Source: DATHZQ01 sp963823505
GTDB lineage: Bacteria; Actinomycetota; Acidimicrobiia; Spongiisociales; UBA5794
Assembly (NCBI GenBank): GCA_963823505.1
Contig: CAWGLY010000005.1
Span: 1,240,001 to 1,304,000, forward strand
Length of the DNA: 64,000 bases
Direction: 5' to 3'
Shown here: positions 51,811 to 60,299 of the stretch, piece after piece
How the letters are laid out: each line of letters starts with the position of its first letter
Position numbering within the stretch: position 1 is the stretch's first letter
Notes under the pieces: model-generated
What the model was told of the DNA's origin: nothing
The model's database searches: none
What the model saw: only the letters and a program-made list of their open reading frames with translations
Made by a program: the position numbers and the translations under genes

Positions 51811-52629
51811 CTAGGACGGCCTTACCTTCGGCCGGGCTAGAGCGGCTGGACTCTGGTGCAGTGCCAAGAACGTCGAGATCGCATCCGCGACCGCGGAGGG
51901 ACGCGTCATTACCGGCACATGGCCCGCGTCCTCGATCATCTTCAACTCGGCCCCCGGAATCTGCGAAGCGAGCGTCTCTGCTGATTCCACCGAAGTCACC
52001 ACATCCAGGCGGCCATGGATCACCAGAGTCGGCTGCTCGATCCCGCTGAGACGGGGCCGAACGTCGACACCCTGGCCAGCTTTCGAGAGAGCGACGGCAT
52101 CCTCAGGTGCGACTCGAGTAAGCATCTTCCTACCCCAGGCCTTGACGTGCTCGGAATCGGGTTCCGGCATGCATTGCTCGACGAAGTCAGCAACCCACGC
52201 TTCGTAGGAGGTCAGGAGGTACTTCTGCCAGTCGCTCAGACCCGGGCCCGACGCCGGTTCTGTGTAATAGAGGCCGTCAACGATGACGAGATGCGACACC
52301 CGATCAGGCTGAGCCAACGCAGCAGTGAGCGCTGTGAGCGCACCAGCCGATTCGGCGGCGATCACGCCTCGTTCGACACCGTAGGCGTCCATCACCGCGA
52401 AGAAGTCACTGACCAGATTGTCGAACGTGATGCTGCTCGTCGAAGCTATCGAAGCCCCGGTCCCGCGGTGGTCATAGGCGATTGTCGACCATCGATCGCT
52501 GAGCACAGCAAAGGGTTCTGCCCACACCTCCGAACTCCCAACGAACCCGCCAATGCCAACGATGGTCCGTTTCGTCCGGTCACCATGACGGAGAGCGAAC
52601 AACTTCCCGTCCGCGACATCTATGACCAT
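51811..52629 (-). CDS. Alpha/beta-hydrolase
   Basis: A 272-residue alpha/beta-hydrolase. The oxyanion region GIGGFVGSSEVW, the nucleophile elbow AESAGA (normal G-x-S-x-G with the first Gly as Ala), Asp in HGRLDVV and His in DAGHVP complete a plausible Ser-Asp-His triad. It resembles the broad fluoroacetate/epoxide hydrolase-like group; the real substrate is unknown. ATG 52629 has GGAGG seven bases upstream. Cargo of the integrative element. Confidence 0.88.
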   Translation of the reverse strand: MVIDVADGKLFALRHGDRTKRTIVGIGGFVGSSEVWAEPFAVLSDRWSTIAYDHRGTGASIASTSSITFDNLVSDFFAVMDAYGVERGVIAAESAGALTALTAALAQPDRVSHLVIVDGLYYTEPASGPGLSDWQKYLLTSYEAWVADFVEQCMPEPDSEHVKAWGRKMLTRVAPEDAVALSKAGQGVDVRPRLSGIEQPTLVIHGRLDVVTSVESAETLASQIPGAELKMIEDAGHVPVMTRPSAVADAISTFLALHQSPAALARPKVRPS

Positions 52630-52867
52630 GAGCAGTCCTCCGATCGGTCCAGGGCAAGGCCGACCACAACTCGCGCCGCGACCCGAGCCTAACGGCGCAA
52701 ATCCGCATCGAGGGTGTGGAAGCATCACAAGTGGCCCGTGGAACTCGAACGAGAGCGGTCGACCAAACAGAACCCGGCAAGTAGCTGAGCACGCAGATCA
52801 CTCACCGGCGGGAGCGATATCGCGCACCCCGTCCGACCCAGAGCCGGCAGTATGCACTAGCAAGTCA

Positions 52868-53374
52868 TTATCTGGAACCCCTCTCCTGTCGTCCGGGGAT
52901 GCCGTGGCAGTGCTTGTACTTGATGCATGATCCGCACGGGCAGCGTTCGTTGCGGCCGGTCCTCCCCTCGGCAGGTGCGACCGGCGGCTGCGGCCGACGG
53001 ATGGCTTCCTGCAGGCGGCGTCTCAGGTCCCGCACTTCTCGATTGCGTTCGACCAGGCGCATCTTGTATGCGGCGAGTTCCCGTTCCCGCTCCTCGAGGC
53101 GCTCCATCACCTCGACGACGCGTTGCACGGTGCGATCCGCAAACACCGGCACGCCCCGGTCGGTGTTCTCATCGATGACGGTTGCCAACTCCGCTTCGAT
53201 GAGCGCAGCTACGGCCTCGCCCATGGTCACCCCTGCGGCGTCGCTGTAGCGGCGCCACACCGACCATACGGCGTCCGACACCGGAACTTTGGCCATCTGC
53301 ACCCCGCCGTCACCGTCGAGCTCGGCGAGGAGGCGGCGGTCGATGCGGGCGATTGCGTTGCGTTCGAGTTCCAT
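52868..53374 (-). CDS. SEC-C motif protein with coiled coil
   Basis: A 168-residue protein. The first ~85 residues are an alpha-helical domain (AVWSVWRRYSDAAGVTMGEA), followed by a coiled coil (~88-135; VEVMERLEERERELAAYKMR, rich in Glu/Arg heptads), and a C-terminal zinc-binding SEC-C motif GRNERCPCGSCIKYKHCHG. SEC-C motifs bind zinc and mediate protein contacts in many mobile-element and chaperone-related proteins. ATG 53374 (GGAGG upstream) is preferred to GTG 53377. Function unknown. Confidence 0.8.
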   Translation of the reverse strand: MELERNAIARIDRRLLAELDGDGGVQMAKVPVSDAVWSVWRRYSDAAGVTMGEAVAALIEAELATVIDENTDRGVPVFADRTVQRVVEVMERLEERERELAAYKMRLVERNREVRDLRRRLQEAIRRPQPPVAPAEGRTGRNERCPCGSCIKYKHCHGIPGRQERGSR

Positions 53375-53377
53375 CAC

Positions 53378-53941
53378 ACCTCCGTTCGGTTGACTGATTG
53401 ACCCGAGGCAACTTGTTGCAACTGCGTGTGGGCATGGGGACCGTGGGAACCGACGACGGCGAACTCGTCAGTGGCGGTTGATCGGTGGGCTTCGCTGGTA
53501 GGCATGGGTGCCTGCTCCCTGGGATCGCTTCGGGGCAATGGTGGAGCAGGGCGGTTCCCATTCGATGTCTGAAACAGTCCCCACTGAGCCGAAACCGCGG
53601 GTCTCTTTGCGAGCTGGGCCCGGTTTCCCGCCGCCGCCGCGCGCTCCAGCTTGCGAATCGGGGGTCCGAGCCCGGTCGAGCGCAGCCGCCGCCCGGCCGA
53701 ATCGATGCTCCTACGGCCCACTCGGCCCTCCTCCCGCCGGGGGCCGCGCCGCCGAGCAGGTGCGGAGGACAGAGTCGGCACCGCCGCGGGGACTATCTGG
53801 GAACCGCCGCGGGGACTATCTGGGAACCGCGATGCCGCATGCTGGGGCCGGGGGTCGCGTCGGAACCCGGCGGGTGCCCCTTAGAGAGACATGAGCGCGC
53901 ATCCGAATTGCGGAAGCTGAGCGCGCGGCCGACGAGGTGAC
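53378..53941. other. Gene-poor region upstream of integrase
   Basis: About 560 bp. Long overlapping frames on both strands are Arg/Pro/Gly-rich and have no domain. I looked for an excisionase-type HTH gene, usual beside such integrases, and found none. The region holds the integrase promoter and a 23-bp tandem repeat at 53781-53830. Confidence 0.6.
53781..53830. repeat. 23-bp tandem repeat near integrase
   Basis: Two exact copies of CCGCCGCGGGGACTATCTGGGAA-type unit at 53781-53803 and 53804-53826, plus the first bases of a third. Position, 115 bp before the integrase start, suits arm-type recombinase sites, a Xis site or simple repeat expansion. Confidence 0.8.
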
Positions 53942-55090
53942 ATGAGCAGGTCGGGCTGGATCGAAGACCGCCATGAGCGAGGTCTGCGATGGCGCGCCCG
54001 CTATCGCGGCCCCGACGGTCAGGTGTACTCCAAGAGCTTCGCCACCAAGCTGCGAGCCCGCAGGTGGCTGACGGACCAGCTCGGCAAGATCGACCGATCG
54101 GCATGGGTGACCCCCGAACACGGGCAAGTCGCTTGGTCCGTCTACTCGGACCAGCTTCTCGCCAGCAGGACGCATCTGGCCGCCCGCACCCTCGAGACCG
54201 ACCGACTCTGCCACGAGCGGGCCGTGCAATGGATCGGTGACGTGTCGCTGGCACAGGTGACACCAGAGCTGATTCGCCGCATGACGTCCGAGCTGGCCGA
54301 CCGCTACGCCACGGCCACGGTGGCAAGGACGATGCGCTGGGTCCGGTTCACGCTGAACCAGGCAGTACGTGACCGCCGCATCCTGTCGTCGCCCGCCGAC
54401 GGCATTGGTCTCCCTCGATCACGCCGATCAGGCATGCGCCTGCTCGACACCGCCGAGGTCCATACTCTCGCCGCTGCCCTCCCCCACCGGTACAGCTCAC
54501 TGGCGATCACCGCGGCCTACACCGGGCTGAGGTGGGGCGAATTGGCCGGACTGCGAATCGGCGACATCAACATGTTGCGACGACGTCTCACGGTCCGTTC
54601 AACGCTGATCGAGGCATCCGGCCAGCCACCCAGAATCGGCCCGCCGAAATCTGTAGCGTCAGAGCGAACCATCGCCCTGCCCGTGTTCGTCGTCGACACG
54701 CTGGCACGACACTTCGACGACCACCCACCCGCCGGCGACATCGTGTGGACCACACAGCGAGGCGACCTCCTGCGACGCGGCTCCTTCGGCCGCATCTGGA
54801 GAAGAGCGGTCGCCGAGTCGGTAGGGCCACCCTGTCGCGTTCACGATCTTCGACACACCCACGCCGCATGGCTGATCGCCGACGGAGAGCACCCGAAGGC
54901 CACCCAGACGCGACTGGGATACAGCTCGATCACCGTGACGATGGACCGCTGCGGACACCTGATGGACGGGCTCGATGACGAGATCGCTGCGCATTTGGAC
55001 ACTCGTGCCGCTGCTGCCGCGCCCCCACCGCGCCCCGAGGCCCCCGCAGCAGCCGAGCCGATCGACCTTCAAACGCGTCGAAACCCCTGA
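53942..55090 (+). CDS. int: Tyrosine integrase of the tRNA element, two catalytic residues altered
   Basis: A 382-residue phage-type integrase with an AP2-like N-terminal arm-binding part (~5-60), core-binding domain (~60-160) and catalytic domain. R197 (TGLRWGE), K236 (PKSVASERT) and H301-x2-R304 (HDLRHTH) are intact. The next motif, usually LGHSSI, reads LGYSSI (Y327, codon TAC), and the nucleophile motif, usually DRYGHL, reads DRCGHL (C337, codon TGC). Both differ by one base from the normal codons. It is adjacent to attR/tRNA-Glu as expected; strand transfer without the tyrosine should fail. Confidence 0.93.
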   Translation: MSRSGWIEDRHERGLRWRARYRGPDGQVYSKSFATKLRARRWLTDQLGKIDRSAWVTPEHGQVAWSVYSDQLLASRTHLAARTLETDRLCHERAVQWIGDVSLAQVTPELIRRMTSELADRYATATVARTMRWVRFTLNQAVRDRRILSSPADGIGLPRSRRSGMRLLDTAEVHTLAAALPHRYSSLAITAAYTGLRWGELAGLRIGDINMLRRRLTVRSTLIEASGQPPRIGPPKSVASERTIALPVFVVDTLARHFDDHPPAGDIVWTTQRGDLLRRGSFGRIWRRAVAESVGPPCRVHDLRHTHAAWLIADGEHPKATQTRLGYSSITVTMDRCGHLMDGLDDEIAAHLDTRAAAAAPPPRPEAPAAAEPIDLQTRRNP

Positions 55091-55103
55091 CGCGGGGGGG
55101 TTT
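55081..55103 (+). terminator. Hairpin at end of integrase gene overlapping attR
   Basis: AAACCCC (55081-55087) pairs with GGGGTTT (55097-55103) across a 9-base loop containing the integrase stop. The right arm is the first seven bases of the 62-bp att repeat, so the terminator is shared between the element and the att site. The weaker counterpart at the left copy (CTCCCCCTGGGCAGGGGTTT, 47661-47680) suggests the same arrangement for the older element. Confidence 0.5.
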
Positions 55104-55158
55104 CGTACGCGTAGCCCCGACCGGATTCGAACCGGCGTTACCGCCTTGAGAGGGCGGC
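55097..55158 (+). repeat. attR: 62-bp direct repeat within tRNA-Glu
   Basis: Exact copy of 47674-47735. It runs from the T-run after the integrase into the anticodon arm of the intact tRNA-Glu, so integration has preserved a functional tRNA on this side. Confidence 0.92.
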
Positions 55159-55184
55159 GTCCTAGGCCTCTAGACGACGGGGCC
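55112..55184 (-). tRNA. tRNA-Glu(CTC)
   Basis: A 73-nt cloverleaf on the minus strand. The acceptor begins GGCCCCG and ends CGGGGCT with A73. The anticodon arm CCGCC-CT-CTC-AA-GGCGG gives anticodon CTC (Glu), and the T-arm GCCGGTTCGAATCCGGT is canonical. CCA is not encoded. The 3' half lies inside the 62-bp att repeat and is duplicated at the left end of the element. Confidence 0.95.
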
Positions 55185-55250
55185 GAGTGCAGGCCGTATG
55201 GTAACCACCCGCAATGAGGGCGCGAAGCACCCGCTTCGTTGCCCTTCTCG

Positions 55251-55322
55251 CTCGGAGGGGAGGACTCGAACCCCCAATGACGGGACCAGAACCCGGCGTG
55301 TTGCCAATTACACCACCTCCGA
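55251..55322 (-). tRNA. tRNA-Gln(CTG)
   Basis: A 72-nt cloverleaf on the minus strand: acceptor TCGGAGG with CCTCCGA, D-arm GTGGTGTAATTGGCAAC, anticodon arm ending TTCTGGT with anticodon CTG (Gln), T-arm GGGGGTTCGAGTCCTCC, discriminator G. It lies 67 bp upstream of tRNA-Glu on the same strand; the pair could be one transcript. Confidence 0.93.
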
Positions 55323-55405
55323 GGGCGCCCAGGAGATTAGGAACCACGTGAGAAAAGGCCAAGCCGGGCCCCATTGACCAGATCCACCGTTACGCTGAAC
55401 GGTAG

Positions 55406-56794
55406 ATGAAGGGGATGCATCGATTCGGGGGGCTGGCCGCAGCAGCGGTCCTGGTTTTTGCCGCCTGCGCTTCCACTTCCGAAGGCGTCGGCGGCGATGG
55501 TGCGGCAGGGGCGATCGACACGGCGGTCGCCAACCCCACCGCCGAAACGTCGTCGGCCGGGTCAGGGCAATCGGCCACGACAGCCGACCCCGTCACATCG
55601 GCCTCGTGCCCATCCTCCGCCACCACTGCTCCCTGGCAGTCGGGCCCGACGGCTCGGGCCATCACCCTCCAAGAAGCAGAATCCGGCCGGGTCGGTGTCG
55701 AGGCCGTCGTCTATCCCCGACCGGACTACGCAGGAAACCCGTGGTCACAGTGGGGCCAGGGGATCGCCCTCGCCGACGGCCGGTTCCTCTCTGCGCTCGG
55801 CGACCATCTCGGTGCGGACGGCAACAGCTACTTCTACGAGTTCGACCCGGCGACCGGCACACTCACTCAGTTTGCAGATGCGCTGTCGTACGTCGACCAC
55901 GTGCCGGGCGATTGGGGCTTCGGCAAGGTCCACGCCCCGATGGTCGCCGGGCCATGCGGCGAGGTCTACGCCGCCACCTACTGGGGCTCGCGACGCAACC
56001 TCACCTTCACCGAGGGCTACCAGGGTGACGTGCTGCTCAGGATCGACCCGGCCGGCCGAACCGTCGAGAACATGGGGACGATCCTCGCCGAGCACGGCGT
56101 CGCCAGCCTGGCCTCATGGCCCGAGGGTGGCCTCATCTACGGCGAGGCGGCGGATCCCTTCGGGCAGAAGGTCGGGTCCTTCGTGGTTCTCGACATGGCG
56201 ACGGGCGAGCTGATCTTCGAGGCGGACGACGACGAGCACAGCGGCTACCGCAGCATCGCCGTCGACACCGAGGGCCGCGCCTACATCTCGTGGGGCGTTG
56301 GCGGTCTCGCTCGCTACGACCCCGCATCCAACGACCTGACCGTCCTGGACGCGGCAATGCCCGGCGAGATACTGCGCTGGTCAACCGCACCGACCGGCGA
56401 CGGCACCGTGTACGCCGTGAGCCGCACCCCTGAGGTGTTCTTCTCCATCGACACCGACGGCGCCATCCAAGAGATCGGCCCTGCCAGGGGCTACACCACA
56501 TCGATGGCACTCTCCGCCGATGAGCGACACCTCTACTACGTGCCAGGCGCCCACGGCACGGCCTGGAAACAGGGGACCCCCCTGATCGCCGTCGACGTGG
56601 CGACGGGAGAGGAAGAAGTCCTCGTCGAGCTGAACCCGATGCTGGAGGAAGCGTTCGGGCTTAGGGGCGGGGGCACCTACGACGTCGTGAAGGACCCGTC
56701 CGGCGAGCGGCTCTACATCGGTCTCAATGCGGGTGACATCACCACCAACGACGAGTTCGGCGAGGTCGTGCTGGTGATCGTCACGCTGCCGTGA
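55406..56794 (+). CDS. Secreted beta-propeller lipoprotein
   Basis: A 462-residue lipoprotein with a signal peptide and lipobox FAACAS near residue 20, a Ser/Thr/Ala linker (to ~85), and then repeated blade-like segments (GIALADGRFLSALGDHLG; YFYEFDPATGTLTQFADAL; GDVLLRIDPAGRTVENMG; VFFSIDTDGAIQEIGPARG; LIAVDVATGEEEVLVEL) typical of a WD40/SMP-30-like propeller. It overlaps the next gene's GTG (GTGA), so the two are co-translated. Ligand unknown. Confidence 0.8.
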   Translation: MKGMHRFGGLAAAAVLVFAACASTSEGVGGDGAAGAIDTAVANPTAETSSAGSGQSATTADPVTSASCPSSATTAPWQSGPTARAITLQEAESGRVGVEAVVYPRPDYAGNPWSQWGQGIALADGRFLSALGDHLGADGNSYFYEFDPATGTLTQFADALSYVDHVPGDWGFGKVHAPMVAGPCGEVYAATYWGSRRNLTFTEGYQGDVLLRIDPAGRTVENMGTILAEHGVASLASWPEGGLIYGEAADPFGQKVGSFVVLDMATGELIFEADDDEHSGYRSIAVDTEGRAYISWGVGGLARYDPASNDLTVLDAAMPGEILRWSTAPTGDGTVYAVSRTPEVFFSIDTDGAIQEIGPARGYTTSMALSADERHLYYVPGAHGTAWKQGTPLIAVDVATGEEEVLVELNPMLEEAFGLRGGGTYDVVKDPSGERLYIGLNAGDITTNDEFGEVVLVIVTLP

Positions 56795-58503
56795 GACGGA
56801 TCGCCGCGGCGCTCGTCTTGGCGCTGATCGTCGCCTCATGCGCGGGCGACGATACCTCGGCAGACCCCGCATCGAACCCCCGCGACGAGCAGGCAACCGC
56901 CACCGGCCAGACACCCTCCGAAACGCCACCCGGCACCAACTCCCCGACGACGTTGGGGGATGAGGGCGATCTCGTGTGCTGGGCCGCACCGCCGGCCGCC
57001 GGCAACGACGGGATCTCCTTCACGGATGCAACATCGGCTACGGGACTGGTCGATCCGTTGAAGGGTATGCGGGCGCATGCGGCTGCATGGACCGACATAA
57101 ACGGCGACCTGCGTCCGGACCTCGTCGTCGGCACCTTTGCCACGGCCCGGCCGGATGTCTACCTCGAACGGGGCGCAGCAGCCGCCTCCCCGGATCGTCT
57201 GTTGCTCAGCGGCGACGGCGGCTACTCCCTCGACGCATCGTTCCCCAGCACGCTCGGGAGGACCAGCGGTGCGGCTTTTGCCGATCTCGACGGTGACGGC
57301 GACGACGATCTGGTGCTGTCGCGGAATGTGCGCGAACAGGACGGCGCCGGCGCAGCGGTGACCGACGTCCTCGAGAACGTCGGGGATGCGTTTGTGATCG
57401 TGGCTGCGTCCGGCATCGACCCGACCTTGGGGGGCCGTTCGATTGGGGTGCTGGACGTGGACGAGGACGGCCTGCTGGACCTGCTGGTCTTGGAGGACCG
57501 GCTCAAGGGCGGCGACAGCAGGCTGTATCGCAACCTCGGCGGGCTCACCTTCGAGGACGTGACGGAGACGATGTTCACCGCCGGCGTCGACGGGCTCGGC
57601 ATCGCCACCGGGGACCTCAACAACGACCGGCACACCGACGTCTTCGTCGCAGGATCCAACCGGCTGTTCGTGGGCGACGGCTCTGTATTGAAGGAGATTC
57701 CAGGGGCGACACCCGAATGGGAGGTCTTCGGCAACGAGGACGACGTCGCCGGTGCCGCCATCGCCGACGTGAACCGCGACGGGCGCCTCGACCTGATCGT
57801 CGGCCACCACTACAACAGCACCCTCAGCCGCGGCGTCGAGGTGCCGGTGCGCCTCTACCTCAACCGCACTCCCGCCGACGGCGCTCCCGTTCAGCTGGAG
57901 GATGTGACGGCAGCCGCAGGACTCGTCGGCCTGCCCACCAAGGCGCCCCACGTCGAGATCGCCGACCTCGACAACGACGGCTGGCCCGACATCGTGACCA
58001 GCGCATCGGCGACGGAGGGCACGACACCCGCCGTGTACCGCCACCTCGGGCTGGACGGCGACATCCCTACCTTCGCCGCACCGGAGGGGCTCGGCTCGGC
58101 GCAGTACTGGGTCACCGCACCCACCAGTGACGTCGACAGGGACGGGCGCCTCGACGTACTCGGGGTCGAGTGGGAGCCCTCGCTCCCTTCCATCCTCTTC
58201 GTCAACGACGCAGCAAGCGGTCACTGGCTCGAGGTGTCGATCGGGCCCGAGCTCGGCGGCGGTGTCGGCACCCGCATCGACGTGTACGAGGCGGGCGGCA
58301 CCGGCGACCCAAAGCGACTGTTGGGCTCACGGGAGATCGTCGCCACCGTCGGCTACACCGCAGGGGTCGAACGCACCGCCCACTTCGGGCTCGGCGACGC
58401 CACCGCGGTCGATATCGTGGTCACTCCCCCGCTCCCCCACGAGCCGATGGCCTTCCTCGCCACCGTGGACGCCCACATCCGACTCCCCGATGGGTGCAGC
58501 TGA
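56791..58503 (+). CDS. FG-GAP/VCBS repeat CRTAC1-like lipoprotein
   Basis: A 570-residue exported lipoprotein (lipobox VASCAG near 16). A Thr/Pro linker (to ~50) precedes at least six calcium-binding FG-GAP-type repeats: DINGDLRPDLVV, DLDGDGDDDLVL, DVDEDGLLDLLV, DLNNDRHTDVFV, DVNRDGRLDLIV, DLDNDGWPDIVT, DVDRDGRLDVLG. An ASPIC/UnbV-like C-terminus follows. It overlaps the beta-propeller gene by four bases. The two could form one cell-surface adhesion or binding unit; that is inference. Confidence 0.85.
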   Translation: MRRIAAALVLALIVASCAGDDTSADPASNPRDEQATATGQTPSETPPGTNSPTTLGDEGDLVCWAAPPAAGNDGISFTDATSATGLVDPLKGMRAHAAAWTDINGDLRPDLVVGTFATARPDVYLERGAAAASPDRLLLSGDGGYSLDASFPSTLGRTSGAAFADLDGDGDDDLVLSRNVREQDGAGAAVTDVLENVGDAFVIVAASGIDPTLGGRSIGVLDVDEDGLLDLLVLEDRLKGGDSRLYRNLGGLTFEDVTETMFTAGVDGLGIATGDLNNDRHTDVFVAGSNRLFVGDGSVLKEIPGATPEWEVFGNEDDVAGAAIADVNRDGRLDLIVGHHYNSTLSRGVEVPVRLYLNRTPADGAPVQLEDVTAAAGLVGLPTKAPHVEIADLDNDGWPDIVTSASATEGTTPAVYRHLGLDGDIPTFAAPEGLGSAQYWVTAPTSDVDRDGRLDVLGVEWEPSLPSILFVNDAASGHWLEVSIGPELGGGVGTRIDVYEAGGTGDPKRLLGSREIVATVGYTAGVERTAHFGLGDATAVDIVVTPPLPHEPMAFLATVDAHIRLPDGCS

Positions 58504-58555
58504 GCTGCACAGGCGCCGCAACCGATTCCCGATCCGCGGGCTCTAGGGTTGCCGG

Positions 58556-59986
58556 ATGACGCCTGACGAGTTCCGAGCCGCCGGCCACCAGCTCATCGAC
58601 TGGATCGCCGATCTACGAGCCGGCATCGAAGACCGGCCCGTCTTGGCCCAGGTGGAGCCGGGTGAGGTGCGCGGTTGGTTCCCTGCCGAGCCTCCCACGA
58701 CCACTCAGAGTTTCGCCGACCTTCTCGCCGATCTCGATACCAGGGTGGTCCCCGGCGTCACCCAGGTGCAACACCCGATGCACTACGGCTGGTTCCCGAG
58801 CAACGCCAGCCTCTCTTCAGTGCTCGGCGACATCGCCTCGTCGGGCATCGGCTCCCTCGGCATCTCCTGGGAGAGCAGCCCTGCGCTCACCGAGGTGGAA
58901 GAGGTCACCTGCGACTGGATGCGCAGGCTGGTCGGGCTCTCCGACGCCTGGCGGGGCACCATCCACGACACCGCCTCGACCGCCTGTTTCGTCGCCATGT
59001 TGGTCGCGAGAGAGCGTGCCTCCGATCTCGTACAGAACCGTGGCGGAACCCAGTCTCTCCACCAGCCTCTGGTGGTCTACACGACAGCCCAGGCGCACTC
59101 ATCCGTTGCCAAGGCAGCGTTGCTTGCGGGGTTCGGTTGGGACAACATCCGCATGGTGGGCATCGATCCGGCGACATACGCCATGATCCCCGGCGCCCTC
59201 GAAGCGGCCATGGCCGCCGACGCAGCCTCCGGTCGGATCCCGACGGCCGTCGTGGCGTCGGTGGGTACTACCGGAACCACCGCTATGGACCCGGTCGGCG
59301 CCATCGTCGACATCGCCGCAGTGCACGGTGCGTTCGTCCACGTGGATGCTGCGATGGCCGGATCGGCGATGCTCCTCCCCGAATGCCGTCACCTGTGGGA
59401 AGGCGTGGAAGGTGCCGACTCGATCTCGTGGAACCCCCACAAGTGGATGGGCACGATCCTCGACTGCTCGCTGTTCTACATGCGTGACATCGGCCTGCTC
59501 GAAAGCGTCATGTCCACGAATCCCAGCTATCTGCAGTCCACCGCAGACGGCTCGGTGCCTCAATATCGCGACTGGGGCATCCCCCTCGGGCGCCGGTTCC
59601 GCGCCCTCAAACTGCTGTTCCATCTCAGGCTCGACGGCGTGGCGGCCATCCAGCGGAGGCTGCGCCGCGACTTGGAGAACGCGGCGTGGCTGGAGCAGCA
59701 AGTGCTGGCGGCGGCCGGCTGGGAAGTGTGCGCCCCCGCCGTCCTGCAGACCGTGTGCGTCCGCCACCACCCCGTCGACGACCAAGGCGCAGCGCTGGCC
59801 GGACCGGCACTCGACGAGCACACCCTCTCGTGGGTGCGGAAGATCAACGCCTCAGGCGCCGCCTACCTCACGCCGTCACTGCTTGACGAACAGTGGATGG
59901 TCCGGGTGTCCGTCGGTGTCGAAGCGACCGAGCGGCACCACGTCGAACAACTCTGGGCGCTCATGCAATCGGCCGTACGAGGCTGA
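58556..59986 (+). CDS. Pyridoxal-dependent aromatic L-amino acid decarboxylase family
   Basis: A 476-residue PLP enzyme of the group II decarboxylase family. The cofactor lysine is in WNPHKWMG near residue 295, with the upstream Asp in HVDAAMAGSAM near 265 and the aromatic-decarboxylase N-terminus FRAAGHQLIDWIADL. It would decarboxylate an aromatic amino acid (DOPA, tryptophan, phenylalanine or tyrosine); which one is not determinable from sequence alone. Length matches the family. No partner gene adjoins. Confidence 0.9.
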   Translation: MTPDEFRAAGHQLIDWIADLRAGIEDRPVLAQVEPGEVRGWFPAEPPTTTQSFADLLADLDTRVVPGVTQVQHPMHYGWFPSNASLSSVLGDIASSGIGSLGISWESSPALTEVEEVTCDWMRRLVGLSDAWRGTIHDTASTACFVAMLVARERASDLVQNRGGTQSLHQPLVVYTTAQAHSSVAKAALLAGFGWDNIRMVGIDPATYAMIPGALEAAMAADAASGRIPTAVVASVGTTGTTAMDPVGAIVDIAAVHGAFVHVDAAMAGSAMLLPECRHLWEGVEGADSISWNPHKWMGTILDCSLFYMRDIGLLESVMSTNPSYLQSTADGSVPQYRDWGIPLGRRFRALKLLFHLRLDGVAAIQRRLRRDLENAAWLEQQVLAAAGWEVCAPAVLQTVCVRHHPVDDQGAALAGPALDEHTLSWVRKINASGAAYLTPSLLDEQWMVRVSVGVEATERHHVEQLWALMQSAVRG

Positions 59987-60000
59987 CCGACGCAGTGCTT

Positions 60001-60231
60001 CTAGTCGGCTCGATGGGCAGCAGCGCGGTGCTCCTCGCGGGCCTGGTACCCGTAGCCAAGCGCCGCACCGCCGGCCACACCGCCGATGACCCACCAGAAC
60101 GAGGCAGGACCGGTGACGGCAATCAGCACTACGGCGAAGATCCCACCAACGATTGCGCCGATCCTGGCGCCGTTGAGACGATCGTACGGCTGGCGCCCGG
60201 CGGGCAATCGATCGTTGCGAGTGTCGCTCAT
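60001..60231 (-). CDS. Small membrane protein
   Basis: A 76-residue protein with a charged N-terminus, two adjacent hydrophobic segments (IGAIVGGIFAVVLIAVTG; VIGGVAGGAALGYGY) rich in Gly, and a basic tail. It is not recognised as a known family. It starts 68 bp downstream of the gltX end and could be its tail gene. Short distance (14 bp) to the convergent decarboxylase. Confidence 0.65.
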   Translation of the reverse strand: MSDTRNDRLPAGRQPYDRLNGARIGAIVGGIFAVVLIAVTGPASFWWVIGGVAGGAALGYGYQAREEHRAAAHRAD

Positions 60232-60299
60232 GCACGCGCCATCATGAAGTACGAGGCCTGCGAGCGTCAGGGCCGGGAGACCCGATCAGGACGGGCGGA

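Larger units (their letters stand above)
47674..55158. mobile_element. 7.4-kb integrative element at tRNA-Glu(CTC)
   Basis: Bounded by perfect 62-bp direct repeats, one embedded in an intact tRNA-Glu gene, with a tyrosine integrase gene adjacent to the tRNA: the classic tRNA-island layout. Cargo: an RHH/DUF5615 toxin-antitoxin pair, an FAD monooxygenase, a XerC/D-like recombinase, an alpha/beta hydrolase and a SEC-C protein. I found no conjugation, replication, capsid or excisionase genes, so it is a non-autonomous or degenerate element. The adjacent integrase carries active-site substitutions and the element is probably fixed. Confidence 0.88.

Noticed and set aside
53485..53940. Plus-strand 151-residue ORF before the integrase, considered as excisionase
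   Set aside because: Pro/Arg/Gly low complexity, no HTH, and three overlapping frames are equally open.
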